DNA of 64,000 nt, from NCBI GenBank assembly GCA_025201375.1, contig JAIWZP010000024.1:186001-250000 (forward strand). Direction: 5' to 3'. Positions 1-10,729 of this stretch are shown here, one piece after another. Every line of letters begins with the position of its first letter. The stretch's first letter is position 1. The notes beneath the pieces are model-generated. The model made no database searches. It was not told the DNA's origin and worked only from the letters and a program-made list of their open reading frames with translations. A program made the translations under genes and the position numbers. The DNA comes from Gongronella butleri. Lineage: Eukaryota; Mucoromycota; Mucoromycetes; Mucorales; Cunninghamellaceae.

Positions 1-1048
1 AAACCAAAGCGGGTCTTACGGTGGTCTCTGGTGCCTCTGTCTTTGGGTTTGTGGCGGCTGCAGCGGTCTCGGGATAGTCGAGCGCGTAGCGTGCTTGGTC
101 GACGCGTACAGCTGACGTGTCAATGGCGCGATCCAGGGATATGCGGAACGAATGGCTCTCCTGAGCGCGCAAAATGTTCGCCTGGCCTACAAGACGCGTA
201 AAACCGCGTCAGTCATCGTGAAAACGGGACGCAAATAAAGTTGCTTACCTTTGTCTGTCTTGTCTTTTGGCGTTTTCCAGTGGTATCCCTTAGAAAGATT
301 AAAATCCATGACCTGTTGCGTCTCCTTGAAGGCGCTGTTGATGTGGAACAGGCTCGTCAGCTAAAAAAAAAAAAGTAACAGAGAGAAAGATGAGCATCGC
401 CAGCCATTTAAACGCGTCGATGGTTCATCTGTGGGCATTTACCAAGCGATTGGAGATCACAGAGTAGATGGTGGGCGACTGGTACACGTTTGCACCGAGA
501 ATATAATACGTTGCGAGCGGGTTGACTATGAAAAAAAGCTGTGAGCGCGTGCTGCGGGCGCGTGAAATGCCCAAATTGCTGTATTTTACCGTCATCTGGA
601 GCGGGACCGCGTCGATAGCGTTTTTGAATGACCCAGACGGGCGGCTGCTCGTGGATAATAGCAAACTCGATCCCTGTCATCTTCCTGCACGAGTAAAAAA
701 AAGCAAAAAGAATCAGGGAAAACGTGTTTTTTCTGCCAAAATGTGCCAAAATGTGGCATTTTGCTCTACCTCAGCTGTTCCAAGGTAGCCTCGTAGGACT
801 GGCGCAGGTCATTGTATTGCGTCTGCATGGTCAGGATCTGATTGTTGCTCTGGCGGTCCCAAAATGGCGACAAGGCAAAGTAGTCAAGCACCATGGCCTG
901 GTTCTGGAAGCCGCCCACACGCTAAAACAGAGAAAAAGATGTCAGGCGACAATGCTTTGCGTCAGGAAAGCACGTGACTCACCTCTATCCAGTTGGTATC
1001 GCGCCATTCGACACTCGTCAGGTCCTCGATGGCGGTGGTGCGCTGCAT
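1..1048 (-). CDS. MED6: Mediator complex subunit 6 (partial, 3' end outside window)
   Basis: MED6 is a head-module subunit of Mediator, which links transcription factors to RNA polymerase II in the nucleus. The reading starts at the ATG at 1048 and runs through exons 983-1048, 770-921, 590-684, 443-525, 249-360 and 20-186; the last ends at a GTAAGA donor, so the gene continues off the left edge. Recognisable blocks in order: DLTSVEWRDTNWIE, MVLDYFALSPFWDR, GIEFAIIHEQPPVWVIQK, then NPLATYYILGANVYQSP and SVISNRL, which follow the known MED6 pattern (short aromatic N-terminus, VLDYF, GIEY, YYIxGxxYQAP, SVINSR). All five complete introns keep the frame. It faces KU70 across a 183-bp divergent promoter. 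Confidence 0.93.
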
Positions 1049-1231
1049 TGGAATGAGAAAGTGGAAAAAAAAATCAAGGGGGATTGAATCTGCTTTTTTT
1101 TTTTTTAAGCTTGCTGTTTCCCCCACGCGGCGGGATTTGAAAAAGACAAAGAGGAGCACAAGCGCGCTTTTTTTTTTGGTCTTTTTCTTCCACCTTATTC
1201 TTTTTTTTTTTTTTTCGCTTCCACTTTCACC
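1049..1231. promoter_or_regulatory. Divergent promoter of MED6 and KU70
   Basis: The 183 bp between the two start codons must hold both core promoters and both 5' leaders. It contains several T runs (around 1094-1106, 1169-1177 and 1201-1215) and no clear TATA box. It is inferred from gene orientation only. Confidence 0.6.
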
Positions 1232-2056
1232 ATGACCAACTTGATCCAGCTTGACCAGTCTGCTTCATCGCAATTTCTTGACGACTATGACGAGGAAGAC
1301 ATGCAAGTCAAGGTAAAACAGCCGTGTTTTCCAGCCGAGGACGCTTTCATGGACCTCTCTTTTTCGCTCTTTTTTTTTTTTGTGCTTGCAGGATCCCTTT
1401 TTCAACGTCGTCGACCATATTGTGTTTGCCGTCGACTGCTCGCCGACTATGCTGGAGCCCAATGATGCCGGTGAAGTGCCCATTCGCGAGGCGTTCAAGT
1501 GTATCAAGACGGTGTTGCTCAACAAGGCGTACAGCAACACCAAGGAGCTCGTGGGCGTCGTCTTATTCAATACGGTATGGACCCCTCTTTTCCCTCCCCC
1601 TCGGAACGCGCTTTCCGACGCGTCAATTCATCCTCATTGCTTTGAATTAGGCCAAATCGCAGAATTCCGGCGGCTATGACAATGTGTACATGTACAGCCC
1701 GCTCGAATCGTCCAGCCCGGAGCGCATCAAGGCCATTGGTCAGCTAGCGCGCGACGACGACACCAAATTTGAGCGGGACATTGGCTCGTCCAGTGCCGAA
1801 TTCCCGCTGGGCAACCTGTTTTGGGCCTGCAGCGATATGTTTAACTCTGTGTAAGCACCCAATTCACCAAAAAAAGAGAAGGAGAGTTGACATTTTGCCG
1901 TTTTTCTTCTCTAGAAAGGCGACTCAGTGCACGCGACGCGTGTTCCTCATCACCAATCAAGACAATCCACACGCCAACAATACCAGCTTTGCAAGCTCTA
2001 CATTGCAGCGAGCCAATGTGAGTCTTTTTTTTTTGGAAAAAAAATAGACAGAAATT

Positions 2057-2088
<32 letters not shown>

Positions 2089-3803
2089 GTACGCGCAGGA
2101 TCTGAAATCCCTCGACACACGCATTGAGTTGTTTGGCTTGAACCGCGGCCAGCACACATTTGACGTGTCGCTCTTTTACAATGTAAAGTCTTGCAAAAAA
2201 AAAGAGGAAGCATTAGTAAACACGATTGACCTCTCCCTATTTTAGGACGTGATCAAACCGCTCGTGACAAAAGACGACGATAGTGACAGCACTCAGACGC
2301 AGCTGGCGACGGTGGGATCCGTGCATGATTTGCAAAAGCAGATGCGGCGCCGCCAGAATCAAAAGCGGCCGTATTTCAATATCCCCTTCAAGATTGCTGA
2401 TGGATTGACGATTGGTGTGAGCGGCTACGTGGTCATCAAGCAGCAGACACGCAAAGCGCACGTGCAAGTGCGCGCCAGTGAATCCAAGCTCCAGGAAATC
2501 GAGACCGTCACCACATACCAATGCGCTGTAAGCTTCCTTTTTTTTTTTCTCTATTGTAGCATTTAGACTGACCCCCAATTGATCCTTGCAGGACACGGGC
2601 GAGCCGCTCTTGGCCACAGACATCAAGTATTCTTATCCGTTTGGCGATACAAATGCGCTCTTTACCAAGGAAGAATTGCTGCAATTGCGCCAATTTGGCA
2701 CCCCAGGTAACGAAAAGGAAAAAAAAAAAAGGCACGCAATCGCTACGTGGCACTCATTGACACATGCTTGTCTCTCTTTTCTTTCCACAGGTATCACCCT
2801 GCTTGGCTTCAAGCCGCGTAGCGCGCTCATGCCACATCACAATATCAATCCCAATGGCTATTTCATTTATCCAAATGAAAAAGTAAGCTGATGAATCGAT
2901 TCCGAGAAGCTACTCACGCCATTTTTTTTGCAAGCTGTACGAGGGCAGCACACGCACGTTTGCAGCGTTGCTCAAGGCGACGCTGGATCAAGATAAGATA
3001 GCGGTTTGCCACTTTGTTCCACGCAGCAATTCGTCGCCCAAGATGGCGGTGCTGATTCCACAGGTAGGACAGGAACCATACGCGGCGCCACATGGGTCGC
3101 GCGCGGTGCTCCAATACTCATTGATTGATTAGGCCGAGGAGCTGGAAGACGGCGCGCCCGCGGTGCCCCCTGGTTTCAACATCCACATCCTTCCATATGC
3201 GGACGACATCCGATTCAATTTCCCAACCCCCGACGAGAGGGAGCGTAAGTCAAGCGCCAAATGACGAATGACAAAGGACCACGCGCAAAAGAGGGGCTCA
3301 TTTTTTATCTCTCTTTTAGCCAACAAAAAGCTGGTTGCCACGTTTAGCGCCATCATTGAAGATATGACGGTGAAAGGCCGCTACGACCCTACGCAATACA
3401 AGAACCCTGGTAAGCAATTGGAGAAGCGACGGGCGCCAATGTCGTCGGGAAGAAGCGGGAATTGGGCGATCTCAAATCAACCATGTGTTTGTCTGATCCC
3501 TATTTTTTTTATGTTATTTTTTTGTACGACCACAGCTCTCCAGCAACACTATGCGGCCCTGCAAAGCATTGCTCTGAATGAGCCAAAGACCACGATCCAT
3601 GACGACACGCTGCCGGACACCGAGGCCATTGACAGGGTAAAAAATAAAAAAGAGCAAAAATACGAATATTTGAACAAGAAGAGGATGGAAGGAAAGCAAC
3701 AATGCGAATTCAAAAGCAATGGGCAATAGGTTCATCCGGAAAGTCTGACACCTTTTTTTTTTTTTGCCAGGTCATCGAGGCACATCAACCCATCCCCTTC
3801 TAA
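1232..3803 (+). CDS. KU70: Ku70 DNA end-binding subunit of non-homologous end joining
   Basis: Ku70 forms the ring heterodimer with Ku80 that binds double-strand DNA ends, starts non-homologous end joining and protects telomeres. Thirteen exons (1232-1312, 1392-1574, 1651-1850, 1915-2017, 2099-2182, 2246-2527, 2592-2706, 2791-2882, 2935-3063, 3133-3244, 3320-3409, 3536-3636, 3771-3803) sum to 1605 nt, or 534 aa. The N-terminal vWA-like domain opens with VFAVDCSPTM; the beta-barrel core carries RPYFNIPFKIADGLTIGVSGY and GITLLGFKPRSALMPHHN; then comes the C-terminal arm. The protein ends at AHQPIPF without the SAP domain of animal Ku70 (about 609 aa). Introns hold long T or A runs. A partner enzyme, a Pol mu-like polymerase, lies about 18 kb downstream. 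Confidence 0.96.
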
Positions 3804-4470
3804 AAAGTAGGCCAATCGAGAAAAATCATCGGAGGTCACTCCGGCCTTTGCAATAAATCAAATGTGATTGGACGGCTGAGCATGGATGCCGTGCATTGAT
3901 TCGAGCGTCCATGGAGCAAAAAGTCCTATCACAAATCGATCAAACAGAGCGAAAAAAAAAAAAAGATTTTTCAATTGATAGGGCACGTTTTCTGCATTGA
4001 TCATTTTCATTTGCAATGACGATACCAAGCCATTGTCAATTTTTTTTTCTGCGGCAGAGAGACCGAGAGGGAAAAGGCGGCTCGCGATGGCGATTTTTTC
4101 GCAAAATTTGCGAGTTTTTTTTTGCCAATGAGCCCTGAACGCATGACCAAAGGCCTGGCAAAAAGCGATTTCCAGGGCCCCTTACATAAAAAAAGTACTA
4201 AAGAAATCATTAGCAATGATAAGGATGGTGCCTGGTATCGTGCAAAAAAAGTAAAAATAAAAAAAAAAATGAGAGCAATGAGACGATGCTTAGCGGCCTG
4301 GCCGGCGGAGGCGGCGGGATAATCTTGTAAATGCTCACTATCAGCTGTCAAATCTTTTTTCGCCGGATTTGTGCGACGTTGATCTGGGCGTTTGAAATCT
4401 TTTTTTAAAGAATTTGGGCCTGTGGCAATTCATTCTCTCTTTCTTTTTTCCCTTTTTTTTTTTTCTGCAA
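3804..4470. other. Intergenic region between KU70 and the arrestin gene
   Basis: AT-rich sequence with repeated A or T runs. I see no coding signal on either strand. Confidence 0.6.
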
Positions 4471-4471
4471 A

Positions 4472-4630
4472 ATATAAAATACCTATCGCTTCCCACTTGT
4501 CCTTCGGCTCTCGCTTTCGTCTCTCACTCTCTCTCGCTCTCTCTTTCGATACACACTCACTCTCTCCCCAACTCTTGTCGCGCTTACCAACAACCCCAAT
4601 TCCACTTCTTTCGAGTCTTTTTATTCTCCT
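4472..4630 (+). promoter_or_regulatory. TATA box and CT-rich leader of the arrestin gene
   Basis: A TATAAAATA element at 4473-4481 lies about 160 bp before the ATG at 4634. The space between is nearly all C and T (CTCTCTC runs at 4529-4570), a pattern common in leaders of well expressed fungal genes. The transcription start was not measured. Confidence 0.5.
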
Positions 4631-4633
4631 TTT

Positions 4634-6202
4634 ATGCATATGCCTTCGACAAAGCAACACAAGGAGGAGCCGACGCTCAGCATTGAGCTTGACGACGACT
4701 TTACAGGCGTGCTGCAAGGCGAGGCCGGCGATGAATCGGAAGGCTGTGTGCTTTCTGGTCAAGTGATCATTGACACGCCGCGACCATTGCGTGTACGCCG
4801 ATTGACCGTCTGGTTTGAGGGCCGATGCAAGGTGCACTTGCGCAAGGCCAGCAGTTATGGCATGGTGGCGTCTGCCGAAGCGTCCGAGACGCGATCACTG
4901 TTTAGCAAGTATCATTCGTTCATTGGCTTGGATGGAGTCCTGCAAGTGCTTGATCCGGGGCGCCATGCGTATTACTTCAGCATTGATTTGCCCGCACACC
5001 TTCCTGCATCATTCAAGGGCAAGCGCGGATACATCCGATATCGTCTTAGTGCCGGATTGTTCCGTCCCATGTTCTCCAGCGACATTCAAGTGAATCAGGA
5101 CATTACGCTCAAGCGCTGCCTGTTATCTGGCCCCGATGAGGCATTGTCACACACCATGCAAGGCACAAAGTACGCTCCATGGCTCAAATACAGCGCCAAG
5201 GCGCCGTCCATTGCCTATCGCGAAGGTGGCCTCGTTCGATTGCAAGTGGCTCTTCAATTGCTCTTTCCAGAATTGCATCGCATAAAGTCAGTCTCTTGTG
5301 CCTTGCGTGAACGCGTCCAATATCGCACTACGGATCATCAGGCAAACACAGTGCACAGCCGTAGCGACGAGGCATTCCCGCTTGGCTTCAGCACCTTTTA
5401 TCCGGATCATGCCCCCGATTACGATGCTTCGAAGCCTCAAGATTATGCCGCCGTCTTTCGCCTCATACCTCGCGTCAATGCCGATACCAACAGCAGACTG
5501 CTGCGCGTCAGCCACTCACTCGTCGTCAACATCCACCTCGAGCACGATGGCGACATTGTGCTCGATTCGCATCAATTACACGATCAGCATCAACAGCATC
5601 AGGAACAAATGCTCATTGACGACGATGCCGCTGGTTATGCATCCGATGCTCCCTCGGACGACATCAAAATGGCCCCGCACGACGATCAATCCTCCTCCAG
5701 CACCGTGTTGCCACCGCATCCCACCGAATTGGCTCGTCCAGACCTCGCCAATGCCGCCAGTTCCTCCAATGTGCATCATTTCACCATGACGCCGCCTCAT
5801 TCCAATCCCGGGTCGCCCACACTGAGCCGGTCGTCGTCGTCGTCGTCCATCACGTCCCTGTTCTCGCTCAAAAATAAGTCCCACGATGACCTCGTCCAGC
5901 GACTCGAGGCAAACAAGCCCAATGGCAACGCCAATGCTAATGGCAAGGCCCCCGCAGGCAAGCCTGGCCCTGGCGTCGTCATCTGCTCCCTCGAATTACC
6001 TCTTGTCGTCACCTCGCGCGAGAATTACAACGATGATGGCGCCATGCCGCATCCGCCCTCTTATCGCATCACAGCCACAGAGGCGCCCCCAGGTTACAAG
6101 CAAACCATTGATCAGTTGCCGCCCGTGCCAATGTACTGCAATGCCGATGCAACATGCTCCACACCACCTTGCCCGCCATCGCCCGCAGCAGACGACCATT
6201 AG
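4634..6202 (+). CDS. Alpha-arrestin (arrestin-related trafficking adaptor)
   Basis: Alpha-arrestins recruit Rsp5/NEDD4-type ubiquitin ligases to plasma-membrane permeases and so direct their endocytosis. This is a single-exon gene of 522 aa. The N-terminal arrestin fold is recognisable from LSGQVIIDTPRPLRVRRLTV and WFEGRCKVHL (about residues 35-65), then from the HAYYFSIDLPAHLPASFKG block. A second arrestin lobe spans roughly 170-310. The C-terminal 200 residues are disordered, rich in Ser, His, Pro and Asp. Two PPxY motifs, PPSY (about 474) and PPGY (about 485), sit near the end, as expected for WW-domain binding by Rsp5. The start is the first ATG after a TATA box and CT-rich leader; MPSTKQ, two codons on, is an alternative start. 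Confidence 0.85.
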   Translation: MHMPSTKQHKEEPTLSIELDDDFTGVLQGEAGDESEGCVLSGQVIIDTPRPLRVRRLTVWFEGRCKVHLRKASSYGMVASAEASETRSLFSKYHSFIGLDGVLQVLDPGRHAYYFSIDLPAHLPASFKGKRGYIRYRLSAGLFRPMFSSDIQVNQDITLKRCLLSGPDEALSHTMQGTKYAPWLKYSAKAPSIAYREGGLVRLQVALQLLFPELHRIKSVSCALRERVQYRTTDHQANTVHSRSDEAFPLGFSTFYPDHAPDYDASKPQDYAAVFRLIPRVNADTNSRLLRVSHSLVVNIHLEHDGDIVLDSHQLHDQHQQHQEQMLIDDDAAGYASDAPSDDIKMAPHDDQSSSSTVLPPHPTELARPDLANAASSSNVHHFTMTPPHSNPGSPTLSRSSSSSSITSLFSLKNKSHDDLVQRLEANKPNGNANANGKAPAGKPGPGVVICSLELPLVVTSRENYNDDGAMPHPPSYRITATEAPPGYKQTIDQLPPVPMYCNADATCSTPPCPPSPAADDH

Positions 6203-7090
6203 AAAACAAAAACTAGATTTTTTCATTTTATCCCATTTTATCTCGCCATTGTACAGCCCACGCATCTTTTTTACCCGTTAATTCTCTTTCACTTAATCGT
6301 CTCTCATTCCCCCCCCCCTCATATTGTAAAATAAATTTAGCCCCATCATGCATTATTGTAAACATCAAAAAAATGTATCTTTTTTTTTCCATTCTGAGCT
6401 TTGGGCTGGCCCGATTGGCATGTTTCAGGCACAGCTGATGGTGTTCACTGATATGCTGATACGATGATAGGCTGCGGAGAACCTGATCATGGCGTGACGC
6501 CATATCAACGTCTTTTTTTAAAAAAAAGAAGGATGACTCGATCTTTTCTTGCAGTGCATCATTTTTCGACGCAATGCAAGCACCCATGAAGCAATGTGAG
6601 AAAAGATGGCATCATCCGGCAACTTTAATGCCATTTGTACACACTTGTGCACCCCGCCATTTTCCTTTGATTTGTGCCATGGTCGCACCGAAAAACGAAT
6701 TTACCCGATAAAGAGGACCCTGACCCATTGCTTGGCCCACGCTCCTATTTTTTTACGACTGGCCGAGACAACGGGAAGGCTCTAACAATAGAATGGCACA
6801 AACATTGACACACCCTCTCACAAAAAAAAAAAAAAGCAAAAAAAAAGCAAAAAAAGAGACGCGCGACACGCGTCTCCACGCGACGTGCGTCAACGCAATG
6901 GCTCTCATGCACCACCGTTCACCTTGATGGCATCATCGGCAACTTCAGTTCAAAATTCATTAATGTGTGTGACAATGGACAAAAAAAAGAGCACTTGACC
7001 GCGCGCGCACATAAAGAGACATAAAGTGGAACGCGCCTGGTGCTCCCCTTTTTTTTCTTTTGTCATTTAATTTTCTTTTGTCTCGTCAAA
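6203..7090. other. Intergenic region between arrestin and beta-helix genes
   Basis: AT-rich sequence with a probable poly(A) signal for the arrestin gene (AATAAA near 6332), an A-rich block at 6820-6860 and ACGCGT near 6870. No supported gene. Confidence 0.55.
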
Positions 7091-9314
7091 ATGCGCTCTC
7101 TCGGCTTCATTACCATGGCGGCAATGGCCGCCGGATATATTGGATTGGTGGATGCCACGACCTATTATGTGGATTGCGCTCAAACATCAAATGGGTCGGG
7201 GTCGTCGGCGTCGCCGTTTAATGCGGTTGGCAGCGTGAATGCATTGACATTGCAGCCGGGCGATTCGGTGCTTTTCCAGCGCGGATCGACATGTTTAGGC
7301 CAATTTGCGCCGCAGGGCAAGGGCAGCGCTTCGCAGGGCGTGGTCATTGGCGCGTATGGCTCCGGCAGCAGTCTCCCTGTGATCAATGCGAATGGCGCGG
7401 TCAATGCCGTGCTGCTCAACGCGTTTTCGTACGTGACGCTGCAAGATTTGGAATTGACGGCGCCTGGCGACAATACTCAGCGGCGCCGCGGCGTGTATTT
7501 GTACGCGGCCGATGCCGGCGTCGTGTCCAACATCACACTGCAGCGACTGTACATCCACGATGTGCGCGGCCTCATGCCATCGACCATTTCACCGTCCAAC
7601 GCCGCCAATGGCAAATATGCCAATGCCACGGGCGCCATCATCATCGAGGCTGCTGGAAACACGACACCAACTTCGTTTAATGGCGTGCTCGTGCAGGATA
7701 ATATCATCCGCTCCGTCGACAGACAAGGCATCTACACCTGGTCCAATTGGTGCCGCCGCACCGCCCTCGCCGCCTTTTGGAATTCGCTCTGCACGCAGAA
7801 CTGGGCACCATCCACCGGATTCGAGGTGCGCAACAACCAGCTGTACGACATTGGTGGTGACGGCATCGTGCCAAAGGGGTATGTGGGCGCATGGATCCAT
7901 CACAACAAACTGATCGGCTTCAATCGTCGCTCAGGCTCGCCCAATGCCGGCCTCTGGACTGCAAACAGCGATGACTCGCTCTTCCAATACAATGTCGTCA
8001 GTGGAGGCCACACCACGTCCGACGGTAAAGCTTTCCTTTTTGATTTTATCGCTCTTTTTTTGTCTCAATTCTCATTTTTCCTTCTAAAAAAAAAAAGGTA
8101 TGGCGTACGACGTGGATCATTCGACCTCTGGCACCGTCTTTGAGTACAACGTGTCCCATGACAACGAAGTATGCTACAGTAATCCGAAAAAAAAAAGAAA
8201 AAAAAAACGACGCGCTCATGCTCATTTTTATCAGGGCGGCTTCTTTTTGATTTGCCCGTACGACAAGCCAACCAAGAATTTTGTCATCCGGTACAACCTG
8301 TCTGTGAACGACAAGGCGCGCGTGATCCAGATTTGCGCCGGGCAGCTTGTCAATGGCACGTTTACCAAGAACACGGTGATCGTGGGCGATGGGATCACGA
8401 CCAATGTGGTGCAAGAGTCCACGACCGCGTCGCTGGACGTGAAATTCACAAACAACATCATCCGCAAGTCTGGCGCGGGGTCCGCCAATTGGGTGCTCAA
8501 TGACACGGCCTTTGTCGTCGACCACAATGCGTTTTACGGCGTGTCGACCTATGCCGCCGCGACAAACACCATCACCGCCAGCCCCGGGCTTGCGGCGCCG
8601 GGCCTGCGCGACCCCAAGGCATACTATTTGCTGAGCGGCTATCCTTCATTGGGCGCAGGCGTCCCGCCGACCTATGATGCGTCACAAGATTTCTTTGGAA
8701 ACCCCGTTTCTGCCTCGGCCGCGCCCAACCTCGGATTCTATGCTGGCGCTGGCACGCGTGTGCCTGTCTTTATCGAGACTTTTGACGCCTACACGCTCGG
8801 CACCGCGCCCAATGCGTCCATTTGGCCCGTAACAGGTGGAAAAGCGGTCATTGTTGCTGATCCCGCGGGCGATCTCGGCCGGTCGCTGCAGCTCACGCCC
8901 CAAAGCACCACACTGAGCGTGACGCGCACCTTTGGTGCCGTCCAGCAAGGTACCGTGCGTGTGTCGATCCGCGCATGGGCCAATCAGACATCCACATCGC
9001 TTACCGTTGCCATTGCCGACGCATCTGCATCTCCCCTGGCCTCTGTCTCGCTTGGTGCCAATGGAAACGTCGCCTACACGGACGCAGGCACCACAAAGAC
9101 CGACGGGCCCGCCTACACCGCCGGAGAATGGCATCTGATCGAATTTGACATTAATCTCGCCGCCAAGTCGTATCAAGCCTATGTTGACGCGGTCGCCATC
9201 ACCACCGACGCGTCCAATGGCCCATCCTCGGGTGCGCCAAGCACCCTGATCATCACAGCCTCAGGCTCCAGCAGTGTTTACTACGTTGACGACGTGTACG
9301 CTGTCCTGGCTTAA
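7091..9314 (+). CDS. Secreted right-handed parallel beta-helix protein with C-terminal beta-sandwich
   Basis: Three exons (7091-8024, 8098-8168, 8235-9314) encode 694 aa. The N-terminus is a signal peptide of about 22 residues (MRSLGFITMAAMAAGYIG). Mature protein opens with TTYYVDCAQTSNGSGSSASP and LQPGDSVLFQRGSTC, the usual start of pectate-lyase-like beta-helix proteins, and continues with N/G-rich turns such as VQDNIIRSVDRQGIYTW, IGGDGIVPKGY and NEGGFFLICPYD. From about residue 500 (VFIETFDAYTLG) a second domain resembles a concanavalin-like sugar-binding sandwich, ending SSVYYVDDVYAVLA. A polysaccharide lyase or hydrolase acting outside the cell is likely; substrate unknown. The closest style of protein I know is bacterial, so horizontal origin is possible, but two normal introns show it is settled in this genome. 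Intron 1 ends in an A run before its AG. Confidence 0.82.
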
Positions 9315-9342
9315 TACTGTATTTTTCGCGTGTTTTTTTTTC

Positions 9343-9348
9343 AATAAA
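9343..9348 (+). terminator. Poly(A) signal of the beta-helix gene
   Basis: AATAAA occurs 29 bp after the TAA stop, following a T run. Confidence 0.6.
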
Positions 9349-10034
9349 TAAGATCCTGTAGAAAGCGCAACACTGTGATGTGAGCCGCAAGTCGCATCTA
9401 CGGGCATTGCTCGCCATCCCTTCGTAGGCTTAGCACGTCATCATCTACGACCAATTACATGGAAACAAGGAAAAAGGGCGGGGCAAGGGGGCCCGGCCAT
9501 TCGCAAGATCGGCATGCTGGCCTGCCGACGCGTTGCTTTTCATGCGGGCAACATGTGAGGATGAGCGGAGAAAATGCCTGGCTCATTTTCAAAAAAAAAA
9601 AAAAAAGAGAAAAATAAAAAATACGTGTTTTGTTCACACGATCCCCCCTCCTCAGCCTCGGCTAACTTGGAAAGACGCAGTGCCTATGTGTGTGTGTGTG
9701 TGTGTGTGTGACCAGCAGCAGGTCGAGATGGGCCGCAGCGATTAATTGCATTGCTCACAGGGCATGTCGCCAAATTAAAAACGAAAAAAAGGAGGCGGTG
9801 GCTGCGGGGAGGAGCTCATTGCCGCCATTTCCGCCATTGCCGCTATGCAAACATGGACACACTGTTTTTCTTGAAAAAGGTTGCACGAGCTCCCCAAAAG
9901 GCGCAACCTCCCCCCCTTTTTTTTTCTGGGCCTAGGGTCGACTCCTTAAATGAGGCTCATTCGCGGGTGTTCCTTGGTGGCCACGCCCTCCATCCTGCCC
10001 CCTCCCCTCCTTCAATGGCAAGCGCAATCCTGGT
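9349..10034. other. Intergenic region with a (TG)n microsatellite
   Basis: Contains a (TG)n tract at about 9688-9710 and several A and T runs. No coding signal seen on either strand. Confidence 0.55.
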
Positions 10035-10039
10035 TTTAT

Positions 10040-10729
10040 TCAAATCAAACACGAGCCCCATCGATCGGTGGGACCGCGATAGGCCGATGTCATGCCCGTG
10101 CACACCGTGGACGAGATTTGATGTGTGGAGCGCACCTGTGAATGTGTATAATTGCCCGTCGAGGCATCGAAATGAGAGAGCGTCATGCCTGGCGGAAAAG
10201 TAAGAGCGTGCGCGGATCAATTTGAGGGCTGTTTTTTTGCTTGTTTTTGTTGGCCTTTTTTTTTTTTTTTTTGTTGGCTACATGGGCCAGAGCACACACT
10301 TACTAAGTGGTGGGGTCGTTGGCCGGCGTACGGGTGTGTCAAAGGCGGCCGTGGTCGCATTGTTGGACGGCTCGTAGGCCGCCATGTTGTTGACAGGCGG
10401 CATGAAGCATGGTGTCACGTATTCATGCGTGTCTGCGCCGTATGGCGACTCTTCCTCCATCTGCATCGACTCGGGCGTCGCGTACCCCATGTTGCATCGC
10501 TTCAGCGTCGGCGCCTCCGTGGGTATTAAAGTGTCATCCTTTTTACAAAAAAAAAAAAAAAAAAAAAGAGCGGGCCATCAGCATGAAAAAATCAAACATT
10601 TGCTGCGCGCACTTTTTTTTTTTTAATGCATTGAGCGCGGAGACGAGGGTGTCTTACCGCGTCATTTTTGCGCTTCATGGCGCATGGTGGCACAGGATGC
10701 ATGGTCTGGCGGTTCTGGGCTGTGTACAT
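10040..10729 (-). CDS. Hypothetical protein, 151 aa, three exons
   Basis: I do not recognise this protein. Exons 10658-10729, 10304-10538 and 10040-10188 sum to 456 nt; the junctions are normal GT...AG and the frame stays open across both introns. It starts MYTAQNRQTMHPVPP, has a basic patch (CAMKRKNDADD), an acidic stretch (MQMEEESPYGAD), a Pro/Thr segment (VRRPTTPP) and ends RGPTDRWGSCLI. It has no signal peptide or membrane helix and looks disordered, like a small regulatory protein. The stop codon overlaps an AATAAA signal (TGAATAAA). An upstream exon is possible because CACAG just inside the proposed start could serve as an acceptor. Confidence 0.65.

Noticed and set aside
7040..7090. 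Longer N-terminus for the beta-helix protein
   Set aside because: The upstream codons start from a non-ATG codon and would place a Phe-rich stretch before a perfect signal peptide at 7091.
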